A DNA stretch of 64,000 nt from JALNZU01 sp964463695 (GTDB lineage: Bacteria > Bacteroidota > Bacteroidia > Bacteroidales > F082). Position 1 is the stretch's first letter, and each line of letters starts with the position of its first letter. The notes below the pieces were generated by a model that searched no databases, was not told the origin of the DNA, and worked only from the letters and a program-made list of their open reading frames with translations. A program made the position numbers and the translations under genes. Where the stretch lies: the NCBI GenBank assembly GCA_964463695.1, contig CAYXCZ010000008.1, positions 1-64,000 on the forward strand. The letters run 5' to 3'. Of this stretch, positions 44,371 to 53,463 are shown one piece after another.

Positions 44371-47370
44371 TTATGTTTTAACCTTCTCAAAATCCATTCC
44401 GTCTTTTAAAATCACACCTTTGTTGTGCTTTCCATCGATGGCAATTGTAATCTGCTTTTCAAACCTTATATGTCTTATGTACTCATCTTCATAGACAACC
44501 TCTTGTTTGTCAAGATATTCCAGGTCGTAAAACCCATCATGGATAAAAGGATTTATTGTAAAATACCCCACTCCAAAAGAGGTAAGATTTTGAAAAAAGT
44601 GTGTACCCTGACTTGGATCAATGCGATAATTTTCGAGACCTGACTCGATGATTACACGTGCAGCTGAAATCTGAGGCCATTTTACAGGAATACCAAGCCA
44701 TGGATCACTTGAACCCCATCGTCCAGGACCTACTAACACATAATTCTTCCCTTCGAGTAAAAATTTATCATTTATTTGTCCGACTAAAGCAGCAATTTCG
44801 CGTGTTTTTGAAGAATCAAAAGTTTGTGGCTTCACATACACAAAATCGAAAATATTATTAATTATACCATTGCCAAGTGTATGTTCAGCTCTAATCAACA
44901 TTTTTTCTTTTTCAATTCCATCAAGGTCAAGTTCTATTGTCTCGTCGATATTCACAATGGGTCGAATCTGCAAAACATAAAACATCTTTTGAACGCCGAC
45001 AGGCTTATTCAACTCAATGGCAAACTCTATTTCTATCGGTTTGCCCATTTCTTTTTGACCGGTCTCCAAAACCAATTGAAGAATTTCAGCTAGCGGAAAT
45101 GTGTTGTATTTCAATATGTTAGCAAAAGTAACAAGTCGTTTCCCATCCTCCTGAAATCCATCTCTCAAAACATTACTGTGATAATCGTATGTTGAGCAGA
45201 TAAGTTTCATTACACCATCCTTTTCAGCTTCAACAATCCTTAACTGAAGTAAGTTGGCCGACTCGTCAGGAGTAATTTTAAAACTTTCGGGATCGAGATT
45301 CAGCGCATAAAAAACCTTTTGTGTTTCGCGTAAAGCAAGGTCAGGCTGCGAAGTTTGCAACACTTTTTGAGGGAACTTGGGTGAAAAACGCAGTGTTTGT
45401 CCTCCGTCAACGATATGTTTTCCAAGTCCCAGCGCGATATTTGCTATACCATCTTCAGGTTTCTCTGGTCCAATAGGATAGAAATTTATCGACCTGGCAA
45501 CACCGGAACAAGCTGGATAGTAACGAGTTCCATATGATTTCCCGCATACTTCCTGCAGCACTATTCCCATTTTCTCTTCATCAATCACATTTTTAGTGGC
45601 CATCATATAGGCTTTAGAGTCCTTAAAAAATGCACTCGCATAAACACTTTTGATGGCATTGCTCAATAATTTGATCATGGTGCGTTCATCATTCTCCACA
45701 ATAGGTATCATGTAAGTACTATAAATACCTGCAAACGGCTGATAATGTGAATCTTCTAAAAGACTCGAAGAACGCACAGCCAAAGGATTCCGGATAACTG
45801 AAATCAGAGTATACAAATCTTCATGAATACGAAAAGGAAGGCGAGCCTCGATGAACTGACGCAAAATCTCTTCATCAGAATATTCATCAGACAATGCAAT
45901 GGAGTACAAATTATTCTCCTCCATAAATTCATCAAAGATATCGGTACATAAAACAACAGTACGCGGAATCCCAATAGTAACACCTTCATATCTGTCGTAC
46001 AGTCTGTTACGTTTAATTAAAGAATCAAGAAACGCAAGACCGCGGGCTTTTCCTCCAATAGACCCCTGCCCTATCCGTGTAAAAGATAAGTATTCATCAA
46101 AACTCTCACGATTAAACTCAGCAATAACACCACGCGCTTTATTTAAACGAAAAGTAGCTATAGCGTCAAAAACAAACCTTTTAATGTCGTCACAGTCGGA
46201 AAAATCCTCAGGTGAGAACATTTTAAATAAATCAGCCAATGGAAATAAAGCTCTGGCCCTGAGCCACTTTGATAAATGATTGCGTTCGATATGATATTGA
46301 AGCGATTCATTAGGAACCTGAAATATCTTTTCTTGCATTGATTTCAGATCGTTAGCTCTTAAAACCTCCATGCCGGTAGCAGGGTCTTTAAAAACGAAGT
46401 CACCGAAAGCGAAATACTCACGAATAAACCGTCTGAGTTCTATTGAAAGTGATTTTGAGTTCTTATTTATAAAACCAACCTTGATTTGTTTTGCAATTTC
46501 TTCGTTCTCATCATCGGAAGATTGCAAAAGTAGTGGCATGAATTTATCATTCTTTTTTACCACCTGACATAAACGAATACCAGCTTCCGGATCGGTTTTA
46601 CCTTCTCGTTCATATGAAATATCAGATATGATTCCCAGCAAATTACCCTTGAATTTCTTATACAAACTGATTGCCTCTTCGTAATTGGTTGCCAACAAAA
46701 TCTTGGGTCGTCCGCGCATTCTCAGAGTTTTTTGATGCTCATTGAGACCCTCAGTCATAAATGATTTTGACTGTTTAAAAATGATTTTATAAATATTTGG
46801 CAAATAGCTGCTATAAAACCTTACCGAGTCTTCAACAAGTATAATACATTGAACACCAATATCAACGATATCGTGATCTGCATTCATCCGGTCTTCGATC
46901 AGCTTAATGATCGCAAGCAAAATATCAGCATTTCCCAACCAATTAAAAACATAATCAATTGATTTTAAATCCTTTCTATCGATGCGGATACTCAACTCTC
47001 TTGAAAGTGGCGCTAACACCACAATTGGGACGTCTTCGTAGCTTTTCTTTATCTTCTCGGCCAGTTCATATGTTTGTTTTTCTTGTGAACTTAACATAAT
47101 AATGACCAAATCAATGGTTTCATCTGCCAGGGTTTTCATAACTTCTTCCTGTGTACTTACAAGAATGAAAGTTGGCGGATAACGAAGGTTCAGAGAAACA
47201 TATTCATTGAATATTTGCTCATCAATACGACCGTCTTCTTCGAGCATAAAAGCATCATATACGGATGAAACAAGCAAAACATGATAGATTCGCTTCTTCA
47301 TCAGACTGATAAACGGCGTATCATTAAAAAGGTGGTTTTTCTTGTGAAAGTCGAATCGGGCTGGAACCAT
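44371..47370 (-). CDS. Receiver-like domains fused to PEP-synthase/PPDK N-terminal domain (999 aa)
   Basis: Residues ~24-165 form a receiver-like domain without an obvious phosphoacceptor ('IDLVIIMLSSQEKQ'). Residues ~172-320 form a second one with better residues ('ILVEDS', 'GIISDISYE', 'PLLLQSS', 'GFINKNSKS'). From ~435 the PPDK_N/PEP-synthase nucleotide-binding domain begins ('GQGSIGGKARGLAFLDSLI', 'LAVRSSSLLEDSHYQPFAGI'). The swivelling phospho-His domain and the PEP-binding barrel of real PEP synthases are absent. It may be a phosphotransfer-regulated kinase or sensor. Start 47370 is used; an alternative Met at residue 24 ('MKKRIYHVLL') is also possible. Monocistronic, downstream of nrfA. 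Confidence 0.85.
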   Translation of the reverse strand: MVPARFDFHKKNHLFNDTPFISLMKKRIYHVLLVSSVYDAFMLEEDGRIDEQIFNEYVSLNLRYPPTFILVSTQEEVMKTLADETIDLVIIMLSSQEKQTYELAEKIKKSYEDVPIVVLAPLSRELSIRIDRKDLKSIDYVFNWLGNADILLAIIKLIEDRMNADHDIVDIGVQCIILVEDSVRFYSSYLPNIYKIIFKQSKSFMTEGLNEHQKTLRMRGRPKILLATNYEEAISLYKKFKGNLLGIISDISYEREGKTDPEAGIRLCQVVKKNDKFMPLLLQSSDDENEEIAKQIKVGFINKNSKSLSIELRRFIREYFAFGDFVFKDPATGMEVLRANDLKSMQEKIFQVPNESLQYHIERNHLSKWLRARALFPLADLFKMFSPEDFSDCDDIKRFVFDAIATFRLNKARGVIAEFNRESFDEYLSFTRIGQGSIGGKARGLAFLDSLIKRNRLYDRYEGVTIGIPRTVVLCTDIFDEFMEENNLYSIALSDEYSDEEILRQFIEARLPFRIHEDLYTLISVIRNPLAVRSSSLLEDSHYQPFAGIYSTYMIPIVENDERTMIKLLSNAIKSVYASAFFKDSKAYMMATKNVIDEEKMGIVLQEVCGKSYGTRYYPACSGVARSINFYPIGPEKPEDGIANIALGLGKHIVDGGQTLRFSPKFPQKVLQTSQPDLALRETQKVFYALNLDPESFKITPDESANLLQLRIVEAEKDGVMKLICSTYDYHSNVLRDGFQEDGKRLVTFANILKYNTFPLAEILQLVLETGQKEMGKPIEIEFAIELNKPVGVQKMFYVLQIRPIVNIDETIELDLDGIEKEKMLIRAEHTLGNGIINNIFDFVYVKPQTFDSSKTREIAALVGQINDKFLLEGKNYVLVGPGRWGSSDPWLGIPVKWPQISAARVIIESGLENYRIDPSQGTHFFQNLTSFGVGYFTINPFIHDGFYDLEYLDKQEVVYEDEYIRHIRFEKQITIAIDGKHNKGVILKDGMDFEKVKT

Positions 47371-47585
47371 AGCTCTATTGTTAGTATGTTGCTGTGCAAA
47401 GATACATTTTAGGGCTTTGAATTAGCACAACTTCTTGAATCACTAAAAAACTTCTTAATTTCCTTTGGTGGAAACTAAGAAGTTATCTTAAATTGTTATA
47501 AACAACTACAAGTGAGTAAAGAGACACTAACTCTACCTAGCTTGAAAGCCTTTTAATGACAAATCTTTACAATTTGAACAAGCTC

Positions 47586-49103
47586 TTAATCATTTAAAAC
47601 TACTTTCACAGAGGCCTCACGTTCAGCAGATTTACGTTTCCATACGGGAACAATTTCTTCGAGAAACTCTTTTTTCTCCTGTCTCAATTTGTCCATTGGT
47701 AATCCAATGTACTCTTGCGCTTTGGCTTTTGTTGAGATATCAGGATAAGGAATTTCATCTGTTAATCCTTTAGATGATAGTAGCCTTGCCAGAATTACCC
47801 TCGCGTTCTGCGCATGTTCAATGGATTTCCCAATCACTCTTGCGCTTTCAACGGGTGAATGAAATGATCCTCCGTGAGACGCTGCTACATAATCCCAAAA
47901 CCACTGTCCTGCACGAATTTCATACAAAACTGGTTTCATTTCGGTTTCCGTTGCACCATAGTCCCATGCAATTTTTGCTTCAACATGTGCTCTGGTTAGC
48001 ATTTTCTCTGCAGTTTGTCGTATTTCAGCAACTTTATTCTGCCGGTCGTAAACATTTTTCAGGAGAGTGGCTTCACTTTCTCTATGACATGTTTGACAGG
48101 CTTGTGAAACGTATTTCAAAGGTGATGTTACGTGATGGTTCGAATATTTCAATCCTCCCTCGCTAACGTACGGCATATGGCAATCAGCGCATGAAACTCC
48201 GCGCTCAGCATGAATTCCTGTCATATAAACTTCATAATCAGGATGTTGAGCCTTCAACATCGGCGCTCTGCTAATGGAATGTGTCCAGTCAGAAAAATTA
48301 ATATCGTCATAATACTTTAACATGTTCTCTGGCTCAAAACCATTAACCCATGGAAATGTCAAATAATTTGGTCGCTCCTCCTTGTTCTGGTTATTAAAAT
48401 AATATTCCACGTGACATTGAGCACAAACCAATGAACGCATTTCCTGATGAGTTGCCTGTTGGATATCCTTGCCCATGGCTGTGTATGCCTCAATCAGTGC
48501 TGGCCGCGAAATTGCTAGATCCATTGTTTCCGGATTGTGACAATCGGCACATCCAATCGAATTAACAATTTCTTCTCCATGCTTCGCCCATTTTCCTGCG
48601 TAAAAGGCAGCCGGACTACCCAGTTGATTCATCATTCTTGGAACATCCGGACTTTTACATGCCCAGCAAGTACTTGGCATTAGACCATCATCCGGCGCTT
48701 TTGGGCCACCAGTCCTGAGCGAGTTGTTGATGTCTTCGATGGCATATGAGTGACCCCTTCCCTGATAATAATCCTTAGAAAAGCCGTATCCCGCCCACAT
48801 GACAACCAATTCAGGACTTTCTTCCAACACATCTTTCATAGCATTTCCACCATGAGGCGTTTTGAAATCGGTTTGTTGAGTCTTACGATAGGATTCATAT
48901 TGCCAGGGGTAATTTTTACCCCACACTTCATTACGAGGCTCAAAATCAGCTATTTTAACTTTTGGAGCATAAGCAAAAATTGCCTCGGCCCGTCGTTCAC
49001 TGATAGTTGAAACGAGCAACCCTAACAAAAAAACAGCTGTTAAAGAAATAAAAAACAGCGCCCAATTCATCCAGGGACTTCTTTTTTTACCAATTGTATT
49101 CAT
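47586..49103 (-). CDS. nrfA: Cytochrome c nitrite reductase, catalytic subunit (505 aa)
   Basis: An N-terminal membrane/signal segment lies at ~13-34. Haem 1 has the diagnostic CWACK motif (146-150) with Lys as ligand. The four further CxxCH sites start at Cys185, Cys227, Cys305 and Cys336, giving the full pentahaem set. 'QCHVEYYF' supplies the Tyr near the active site and Ca2+. The enzyme reduces nitrite to ammonium with six electrons in the periplasm. It lies 30 bp after nrfH. The ResB/CcsA-type cytochrome c maturation genes that often follow nrfHA in Bacteroidota are not present downstream here. Confidence 0.97.
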   Translation of the reverse strand: MNTIGKKRSPWMNWALFFISLTAVFLLGLLVSTISERRAEAIFAYAPKVKIADFEPRNEVWGKNYPWQYESYRKTQQTDFKTPHGGNAMKDVLEESPELVVMWAGYGFSKDYYQGRGHSYAIEDINNSLRTGGPKAPDDGLMPSTCWACKSPDVPRMMNQLGSPAAFYAGKWAKHGEEIVNSIGCADCHNPETMDLAISRPALIEAYTAMGKDIQQATHQEMRSLVCAQCHVEYYFNNQNKEERPNYLTFPWVNGFEPENMLKYYDDINFSDWTHSISRAPMLKAQHPDYEVYMTGIHAERGVSCADCHMPYVSEGGLKYSNHHVTSPLKYVSQACQTCHRESEATLLKNVYDRQNKVAEIRQTAEKMLTRAHVEAKIAWDYGATETEMKPVLYEIRAGQWFWDYVAASHGGSFHSPVESARVIGKSIEHAQNARVILARLLSSKGLTDEIPYPDISTKAKAQEYIGLPMDKLRQEKKEFLEEIVPVWKRKSAEREASVKVVLND

Positions 49104-49133
49104 AATAGTTCAGTTTATGATTCGTAAATGATT

Positions 49134-49703
49134 TTATTTTTTGAGCCATTCAGGCACAGGTGACGCTAACATCGGGACTCTTGCATAAGGAGTACTTGAC
49201 AAACTTTTAACCCTTCCGTGTGGAACTTCGCGGTGACAATCCCAACACAGGCGATCCTCAAATTTTTCATGAAAACTGCTTGTTTGAACGAGTAATTTTG
49301 TGTCTGTAATCAAATTATTGTGGCAACGGATGCAATTTTCCTGAACTACTCCAATGCCAGCCTCTTTGATAAAAATGTTTTGTGGCTCTAACCGCAAAGT
49401 AAACATTGAAGCATGACGCATCCCATCCATTGCTTTAAAATAGTAAGTCCTGAAAACATTGTCATGCGGCACATGACAATCGTTACAAGTTGCAACTTCA
49501 CGATGAGAACTGTGCTGCCAGGTAGCATATTGAGGTGCCATAATGTGACAATTAACACAGGTAGCCGGCGAATCGGACAGATACGAAAGTGCTTTGCTTG
49601 AATACATCGCATACATTCCAAGCCCAACAAAAACACCGATTATGATCACCGCTATTGCTCTCCATTCAGGTGGCGGTATAAAATATGAAAGCCATTTTTT
49701 CAT
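49134..49703 (-). CDS. nrfH: Cytochrome c nitrite reductase small subunit, quinol dehydrogenase (189 aa)
   Basis: One N-terminal membrane anchor ('AIAVIIIGVFVGLGMYAMY', residues ~16-34) is followed by four CxxCH sites: CVNCH, CNDCH, CIRCH and CWDCH, the NapC/NirT-type tetrahaem set. It passes electrons from menaquinol to NrfA. Length is normal. Spacing to nrfA is 30 bp, so they form one transcript. An upstream gap of 182 bp to the PepSY gene could hold a promoter. Confidence 0.96.
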   Translation of the reverse strand: MKKWLSYFIPPPEWRAIAVIIIGVFVGLGMYAMYSSKALSYLSDSPATCVNCHIMAPQYATWQHSSHREVATCNDCHVPHDNVFRTYYFKAMDGMRHASMFTLRLEPQNIFIKEAGIGVVQENCIRCHNNLITDTKLLVQTSSFHEKFEDRLCWDCHREVPHGRVKSLSSTPYARVPMLASPVPEWLKK

Positions 49704-49885
49704 GTGATTTTAATTTAGTATTTCGGTATTTATATTCTTAATTTCCTGTACAAATTTAAGATCTAATTTCAATTTTCACAAGAATTAATTTCAATTGCTA
49801 AAATATTTTTTGAATTTGTTATTGATTATGATCTAATGCATTATGTTTTTCATTTTCAATATAATACAATTGCAAGTCTCAATAA

Positions 49886-51397
49886 TTAAATACCTTTTTT
49901 TCGATTAGACACGCTTTTTCTCAGCCAAACTACGAGACCAGAAAGCAAAATTAACAGCGTTAACAAGCCAAATAATGGAATGATTAGAATATAGAATACA
50001 CCTATCAGCGACTGAAATATTCGTGCAGTATGAACTTCCAGCGCCAAATTCCATAATGGCATTGGAGTTTGTTTCAAAACTTCAGGCATAGGAATTTCAT
50101 GATTTAGTAAACCTTTATTATACTCAAAAATATACTCTTTACTACCTTGGTTTATCATCCCGGTTATAAGATATTGTCCTAGAGGTGACCCGGCAGAACT
50201 TTTCTGAACAGGCATATCTCCTGTGATATAATCGATAATAACTTCTTTTTCAGGATTCCAAAGAAATAAACCATTAAAGCTACCAACCAGAAAATCATCC
50301 TCTGATGTTGCTTTCAATACATTAATGCCCATTACTGAAAGTGGAGGTGTATTTTCAATTTGGACAGGAACTGAGGAAAATGAGGCATCCACCCGGAAAA
50401 GCCCGTCAGCAGTTCCAATGATCCATCCTTTTGATGATTCGTCCCAAACTAAAGCTCTAAGCCGGTCATGCCAACTGTTGGAATGGTTCAATCTAGTAAA
50501 GGGAATTTTTGAAATTCTTTGATTTGCGATTGCTATCAACAAGGGTGGTCGCAAGAACATACCTGTAAAAACAGTTATAAGCAGGAAAAATACTGTCCAG
50601 ATTCCAACCTTGTTGTGCCACTTAACCGAAAACTTAGTAGCTTTAACATGGTTTTTTGATTCAAAGTTTTGCTTTCTTCTATTTTTTATCCATCGCGGGA
50701 AGAAAAAATAAATATACCCCGTTATAATCAAAAAAATAAGCACTAAAGCCATAAAATCAACAATTAACTTACCCGGCAAGCCAAATATTTCGCCACTATG
50801 AATGACCCAAAGGGTGCGAAACAATCCAATTTTACCATCATCACTCGATGCATTTGACAATTGAACTGTTTTTACCAAATCAATTGTTTCACCAATTTCA
50901 TAGACGAAGATTTCAGATCGTGTCATTGCAAAAAGCGTGTCTTTTCGGATCGACAAATCCACAACTCTCTTATCCTTAATATTTTGTACAATATTAGTCC
51001 AGTAATCACTTTTTGCTTCTAAAGCATAGAGTCCTGACTGGGTAGCTGCAAATATCCTTCCATCGCCTGCTTTCACGAGCTTCATTGTCCTTGCCTGGTC
51101 AACTCCATCAGGCAGGCCATTCATATAAGGAAAAAATTCTTCAAATGTGGTGTCAGTTTGCCAAATCCCAATCGCACCATAAATAAACATCTTTCCGTTT
51201 TCAAGTTCCAATGCTGAGCGAACTGAAGCATTATTCCAGTTATTGAAATGGTATTCAGCAGGCAGTATACTCCTGCTTATTTGAATAGATGAAAAAAGCT
51301 CTCTGTGATTAAGTATTATTCCTGAGAAAGCCCATAAAAGCAAAAAAACACCTAAAACGAGTGAAAACCAACGATGAATCCATTTCCATTTTCTCAT
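49886..51397 (-). CDS. PepSY-associated membrane protein (503 aa)
   Basis: Four membrane segments are visible: ~10-30 ('WFSLVLGVFLLLWAFSGIIL'), ~205-230, ~255-280 and ~465-490. Between the first pair lies a ~165-residue extracytoplasmic domain and between the last pair another of similar size, each with beta-propeller-like strands ('DGRIFAATQSGLYALEAKS', 'WIIGTADGLFRVDASFSS', 'DDFLVGSFNGLFLWNPEKE'). The arrangement fits PepSY_TM proteins, which occur near haem, iron or cytochrome genes. It is located between the nrf genes and the zinc-ribbon gene (23 bp away), so it probably belongs to the same functional unit. Exact role unknown. Confidence 0.82.
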   Translation of the reverse strand: MRKWKWIHRWFSLVLGVFLLLWAFSGIILNHRELFSSIQISRSILPAEYHFNNWNNASVRSALELENGKMFIYGAIGIWQTDTTFEEFFPYMNGLPDGVDQARTMKLVKAGDGRIFAATQSGLYALEAKSDYWTNIVQNIKDKRVVDLSIRKDTLFAMTRSEIFVYEIGETIDLVKTVQLSNASSDDGKIGLFRTLWVIHSGEIFGLPGKLIVDFMALVLIFLIITGYIYFFFPRWIKNRRKQNFESKNHVKATKFSVKWHNKVGIWTVFFLLITVFTGMFLRPPLLIAIANQRISKIPFTRLNHSNSWHDRLRALVWDESSKGWIIGTADGLFRVDASFSSVPVQIENTPPLSVMGINVLKATSEDDFLVGSFNGLFLWNPEKEVIIDYITGDMPVQKSSAGSPLGQYLITGMINQGSKEYIFEYNKGLLNHEIPMPEVLKQTPMPLWNLALEVHTARIFQSLIGVFYILIIPLFGLLTLLILLSGLVVWLRKSVSNRKKGI

Positions 51398-51420
51398 GAC
51401 AAGAGTAGTATCACGGCAAT

Positions 51421-51666
51421 TTAATAGCCAATACCAGCTGACTTAACAAATGCAGCATCAAATGCATGGCAGGGAGTAACAGCGTATACCATATCGCATT
51501 GCGGGCAATGACTTTCGTAGCATTCCATTTCAAAGCTGGTATGGCAATTCTCGCAAACTATGGTTAAAGGCATTGGCATATAATGTTGATCGAATCCCAT
51601 TTGTCTGACCTTGTTAACAACTAACTGACCATTTTCGAAGCTTCCTGAGCAACCTTCATGTGACAT
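51421..51666 (-). CDS. Small Cys-rich zinc-ribbon-like protein (81 aa)
   Basis: Two CxxC pairs, 'CENCHTSFEMECYESHCPQC', with additional Cys at residue 6, in 'MECYES' and in 'TPCHAF', make a metal-binding knuckle almost certain. It starts 'MSHEGCSGSFENGQLVVNKV'. There is no signal peptide. The family is unknown to me. It lies between the ABC ATPase gene (66 bp upstream) and the PepSY gene (23 bp downstream), all on the same strand, which suggests it acts with the ATPase/GTPase pair as a metal carrier or scaffold. Confidence 0.8.
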   Translation of the reverse strand: MSHEGCSGSFENGQLVVNKVRQMGFDQHYMPMPLTIVCENCHTSFEMECYESHCPQCDMVYAVTPCHAFDAAFVKSAGIGY

Positions 51667-51732
51667 AATTATTTATTTTATAATGTTGATTTTGAATATA
51701 TTATCTAATTTCATGCTGAAATCTAACTATTG

Positions 51733-52767
51733 TTATGGAAAGAAGTCATCCACAATTGATTCACCAGAGCGAAGTTTCGTACGCAATTGCTGAACTCTTC
51801 GATCTGCTTCCTCTAGCTTTGCTAACAATGCTTTTTCTGCCTCAGAAGTTTGCAGCACTTTATGAATGCCACCATTTTTGATCACTATTCGTTGATCTGC
51901 CATCAATGCAAGAATTGGATCATGCGTAGCCATTAGCACAATCTTCTCCTCACCTGTAAGTATTTCCAGCGCTTTTTTGCGATCAATGCCCGCATTTTCT
52001 ATTTCATCTATCAAAACGACCGGGCTCGAGCTAAGCATTGCAGTATCAGCGATCATAAGTGCCCTCGATTGCCCGCCACTTAACGAAGTAATGGGAGTAT
52101 CTGCTCTAAACTTCTCTCCTGCCAAATCATTGGCGGCGTCAATTATCCTATCGACAATAATTGAAGCATTTGCAATCATTCGACTGCCAGCATGAAGTTC
52201 CAAAAATTCCCTTACCGTAAGATCCATAACAAAATTCATGTTTTGCGATAGCTGTGCAACAAGTTTTTTACCACTTGCGTACCTCCAGTCAGTGGAAGGC
52301 TTTGTGTTGTTAACCAAAATCGTTCGTGAAGTTGGAGTGTCTGCTTGAGCAACCCATTCAATATCAGCTAGTAAACGACTTTTACCTGATCCTGTTGGCC
52401 CAACAATACTTGTAATGGTACTCTTTTTAAAATTCAGCTCAACAAATCCTTCTGGCTGACCCGATTTATCCGTTCCGGGAAGAATGGTCAAAACTTCAAC
52501 TACCTGACTGTTAACTCCACTAAACTCTTGCATCTGAGCAATAAAATCATAAAGCTGATCCAAAAAATGTGTTGCATCAAAAGCAGTATCTTCTGCACCC
52601 GATTCATCCATTTGAATCATAATTTGTTGCAAAGTCATTGATTCATCAGCCATCATGTTCACAGCCTGATTTGAGAAAAAAGCTTCCAGATATGGATATT
52701 TTTCCAGTAATTCCAACGGGCTTTTTAATAATAGTTGTTCTTTGCTATGCATTTGAATTCTCCTCAA
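51733..52767 (-). CDS. Soluble ABC-type ATPase with DUF1858-like N-terminus (344 aa)
   Basis: Residues ~10-85 form a helical region resembling DUF1858-like domains ('SPLELLEKYPYLEAFFSNQA'). The ABC domain has Walker A 'GPTGSGKS' (123-130), signature 'LSGGQSRAL' (229-237), Walker B 'VVLIDE' (250-255) and H-loop His282 in 'ATHDP'. No membrane partner is encoded anywhere nearby, so it is unlikely to be an importer; it resembles free-standing ABC proteins that act on cytoplasmic targets. It overlaps the P-loop gene by 23 bp and so is translationally coupled. The C-terminal ~45 residues form a charged coiled coil. Confidence 0.85.
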   Translation of the reverse strand: MRRIQMHSKEQLLLKSPLELLEKYPYLEAFFSNQAVNMMADESMTLQQIMIQMDESGAEDTAFDATHFLDQLYDFIAQMQEFSGVNSQVVEVLTILPGTDKSGQPEGFVELNFKKSTITSIVGPTGSGKSRLLADIEWVAQADTPTSRTILVNNTKPSTDWRYASGKKLVAQLSQNMNFVMDLTVREFLELHAGSRMIANASIIVDRIIDAANDLAGEKFRADTPITSLSGGQSRALMIADTAMLSSSPVVLIDEIENAGIDRKKALEILTGEEKIVLMATHDPILALMADQRIVIKNGGIHKVLQTSEAEKALLAKLEEADRRVQQLRTKLRSGESIVDDFFP

Positions 52768-53449
52768 GATTCATTTTTCTGACATTTCCTAATTGATATG
52801 ATTCACCAATTCGTGTCTCCCCAAGGCAGTACGAACATAAGGCGGAAGGCATCGAAAATCGGAGTTTCTTTCCTTTCAATGTCTTAACGTGTTGTTCGGA
52901 ATCGATAAACATTGTGCTTAGTTCATATGCACCCTGACCAGTTAATCCATTTATGTTCATAACTATAGCTGTTGGATTAACTGCGTGAACCCTGGCGGCA
53001 AACACTTCTCTCTCAGCCTGGGAAACAATATCACCTTTTGTAATGACAACGATATCAGCCATACGAAGCATTGGACCAATTTTTTTTGGCGTATTAATTC
53101 CACTTAAATTATCGATCACACACACAGCTTTTATTTCCTTGACATAAGGTGAGCAGCGGTTACATAAACCTGCACTTTCTGAAACAAGAAGGTCAAAACC
53201 TTCTTTCAATCCCCATTCCAACACCGCTTCAATATTTGAAACGAAATAGTGATCTGGGCAAAGTTGACCCGACAGTCCTTTTTTTATTGGAATTCCAGCT
53301 TTTTCATACGCGATGTCGTCATCGGTATGCAAGCAGTCGAACTTTACAGCTCCAATCTTAACTCCGCGTTTCATGAGCGTTTCTGCAGTTTTTATTATTA
53401 CCGCAGTCTTTCCTGAAGACGGAGGACCTGAAATTGTTATTAGGTTCAT
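52745..53449 (-). CDS. HypB/CooC-like P-loop protein with Cys pairs (234 aa)
   Basis: Walker A is 'GPPSSGKT' (8-15). 'AVKFDC' (35-40) and 'VITKGD' (135-140) are the switch and G4-like elements of SIMIBI GTPases. Cys pairs lie in 'SAGLCNRCSPY' (Cys96, Cys99) and 'ALCSYCLGETRIG' (Cys205, Cys208), with a further 'LCPDHYF' (Cys64). Such nucleotide-controlled Cys sites are typical of metal or Fe-S insertion factors (HypB, CooC, CobW-like). It is sandwiched between the solute-binding-like gene (15 bp) and the ABC ATPase gene (23-bp overlap). The metal and the client protein are unknown. Confidence 0.85.
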   Translation of the reverse strand: MNLITISGPPSSGKTAVIIKTAETLMKRGVKIGAVKFDCLHTDDDIAYEKAGIPIKKGLSGQLCPDHYFVSNIEAVLEWGLKEGFDLLVSESAGLCNRCSPYVKEIKAVCVIDNLSGINTPKKIGPMLRMADIVVITKGDIVSQAEREVFAARVHAVNPTAIVMNINGLTGQGAYELSTMFIDSEQHVKTLKGKKLRFSMPSALCSYCLGETRIGESYQLGNVRKMNLEENSNA

Positions 53450-53463
53450 AAAATGATAATTTT

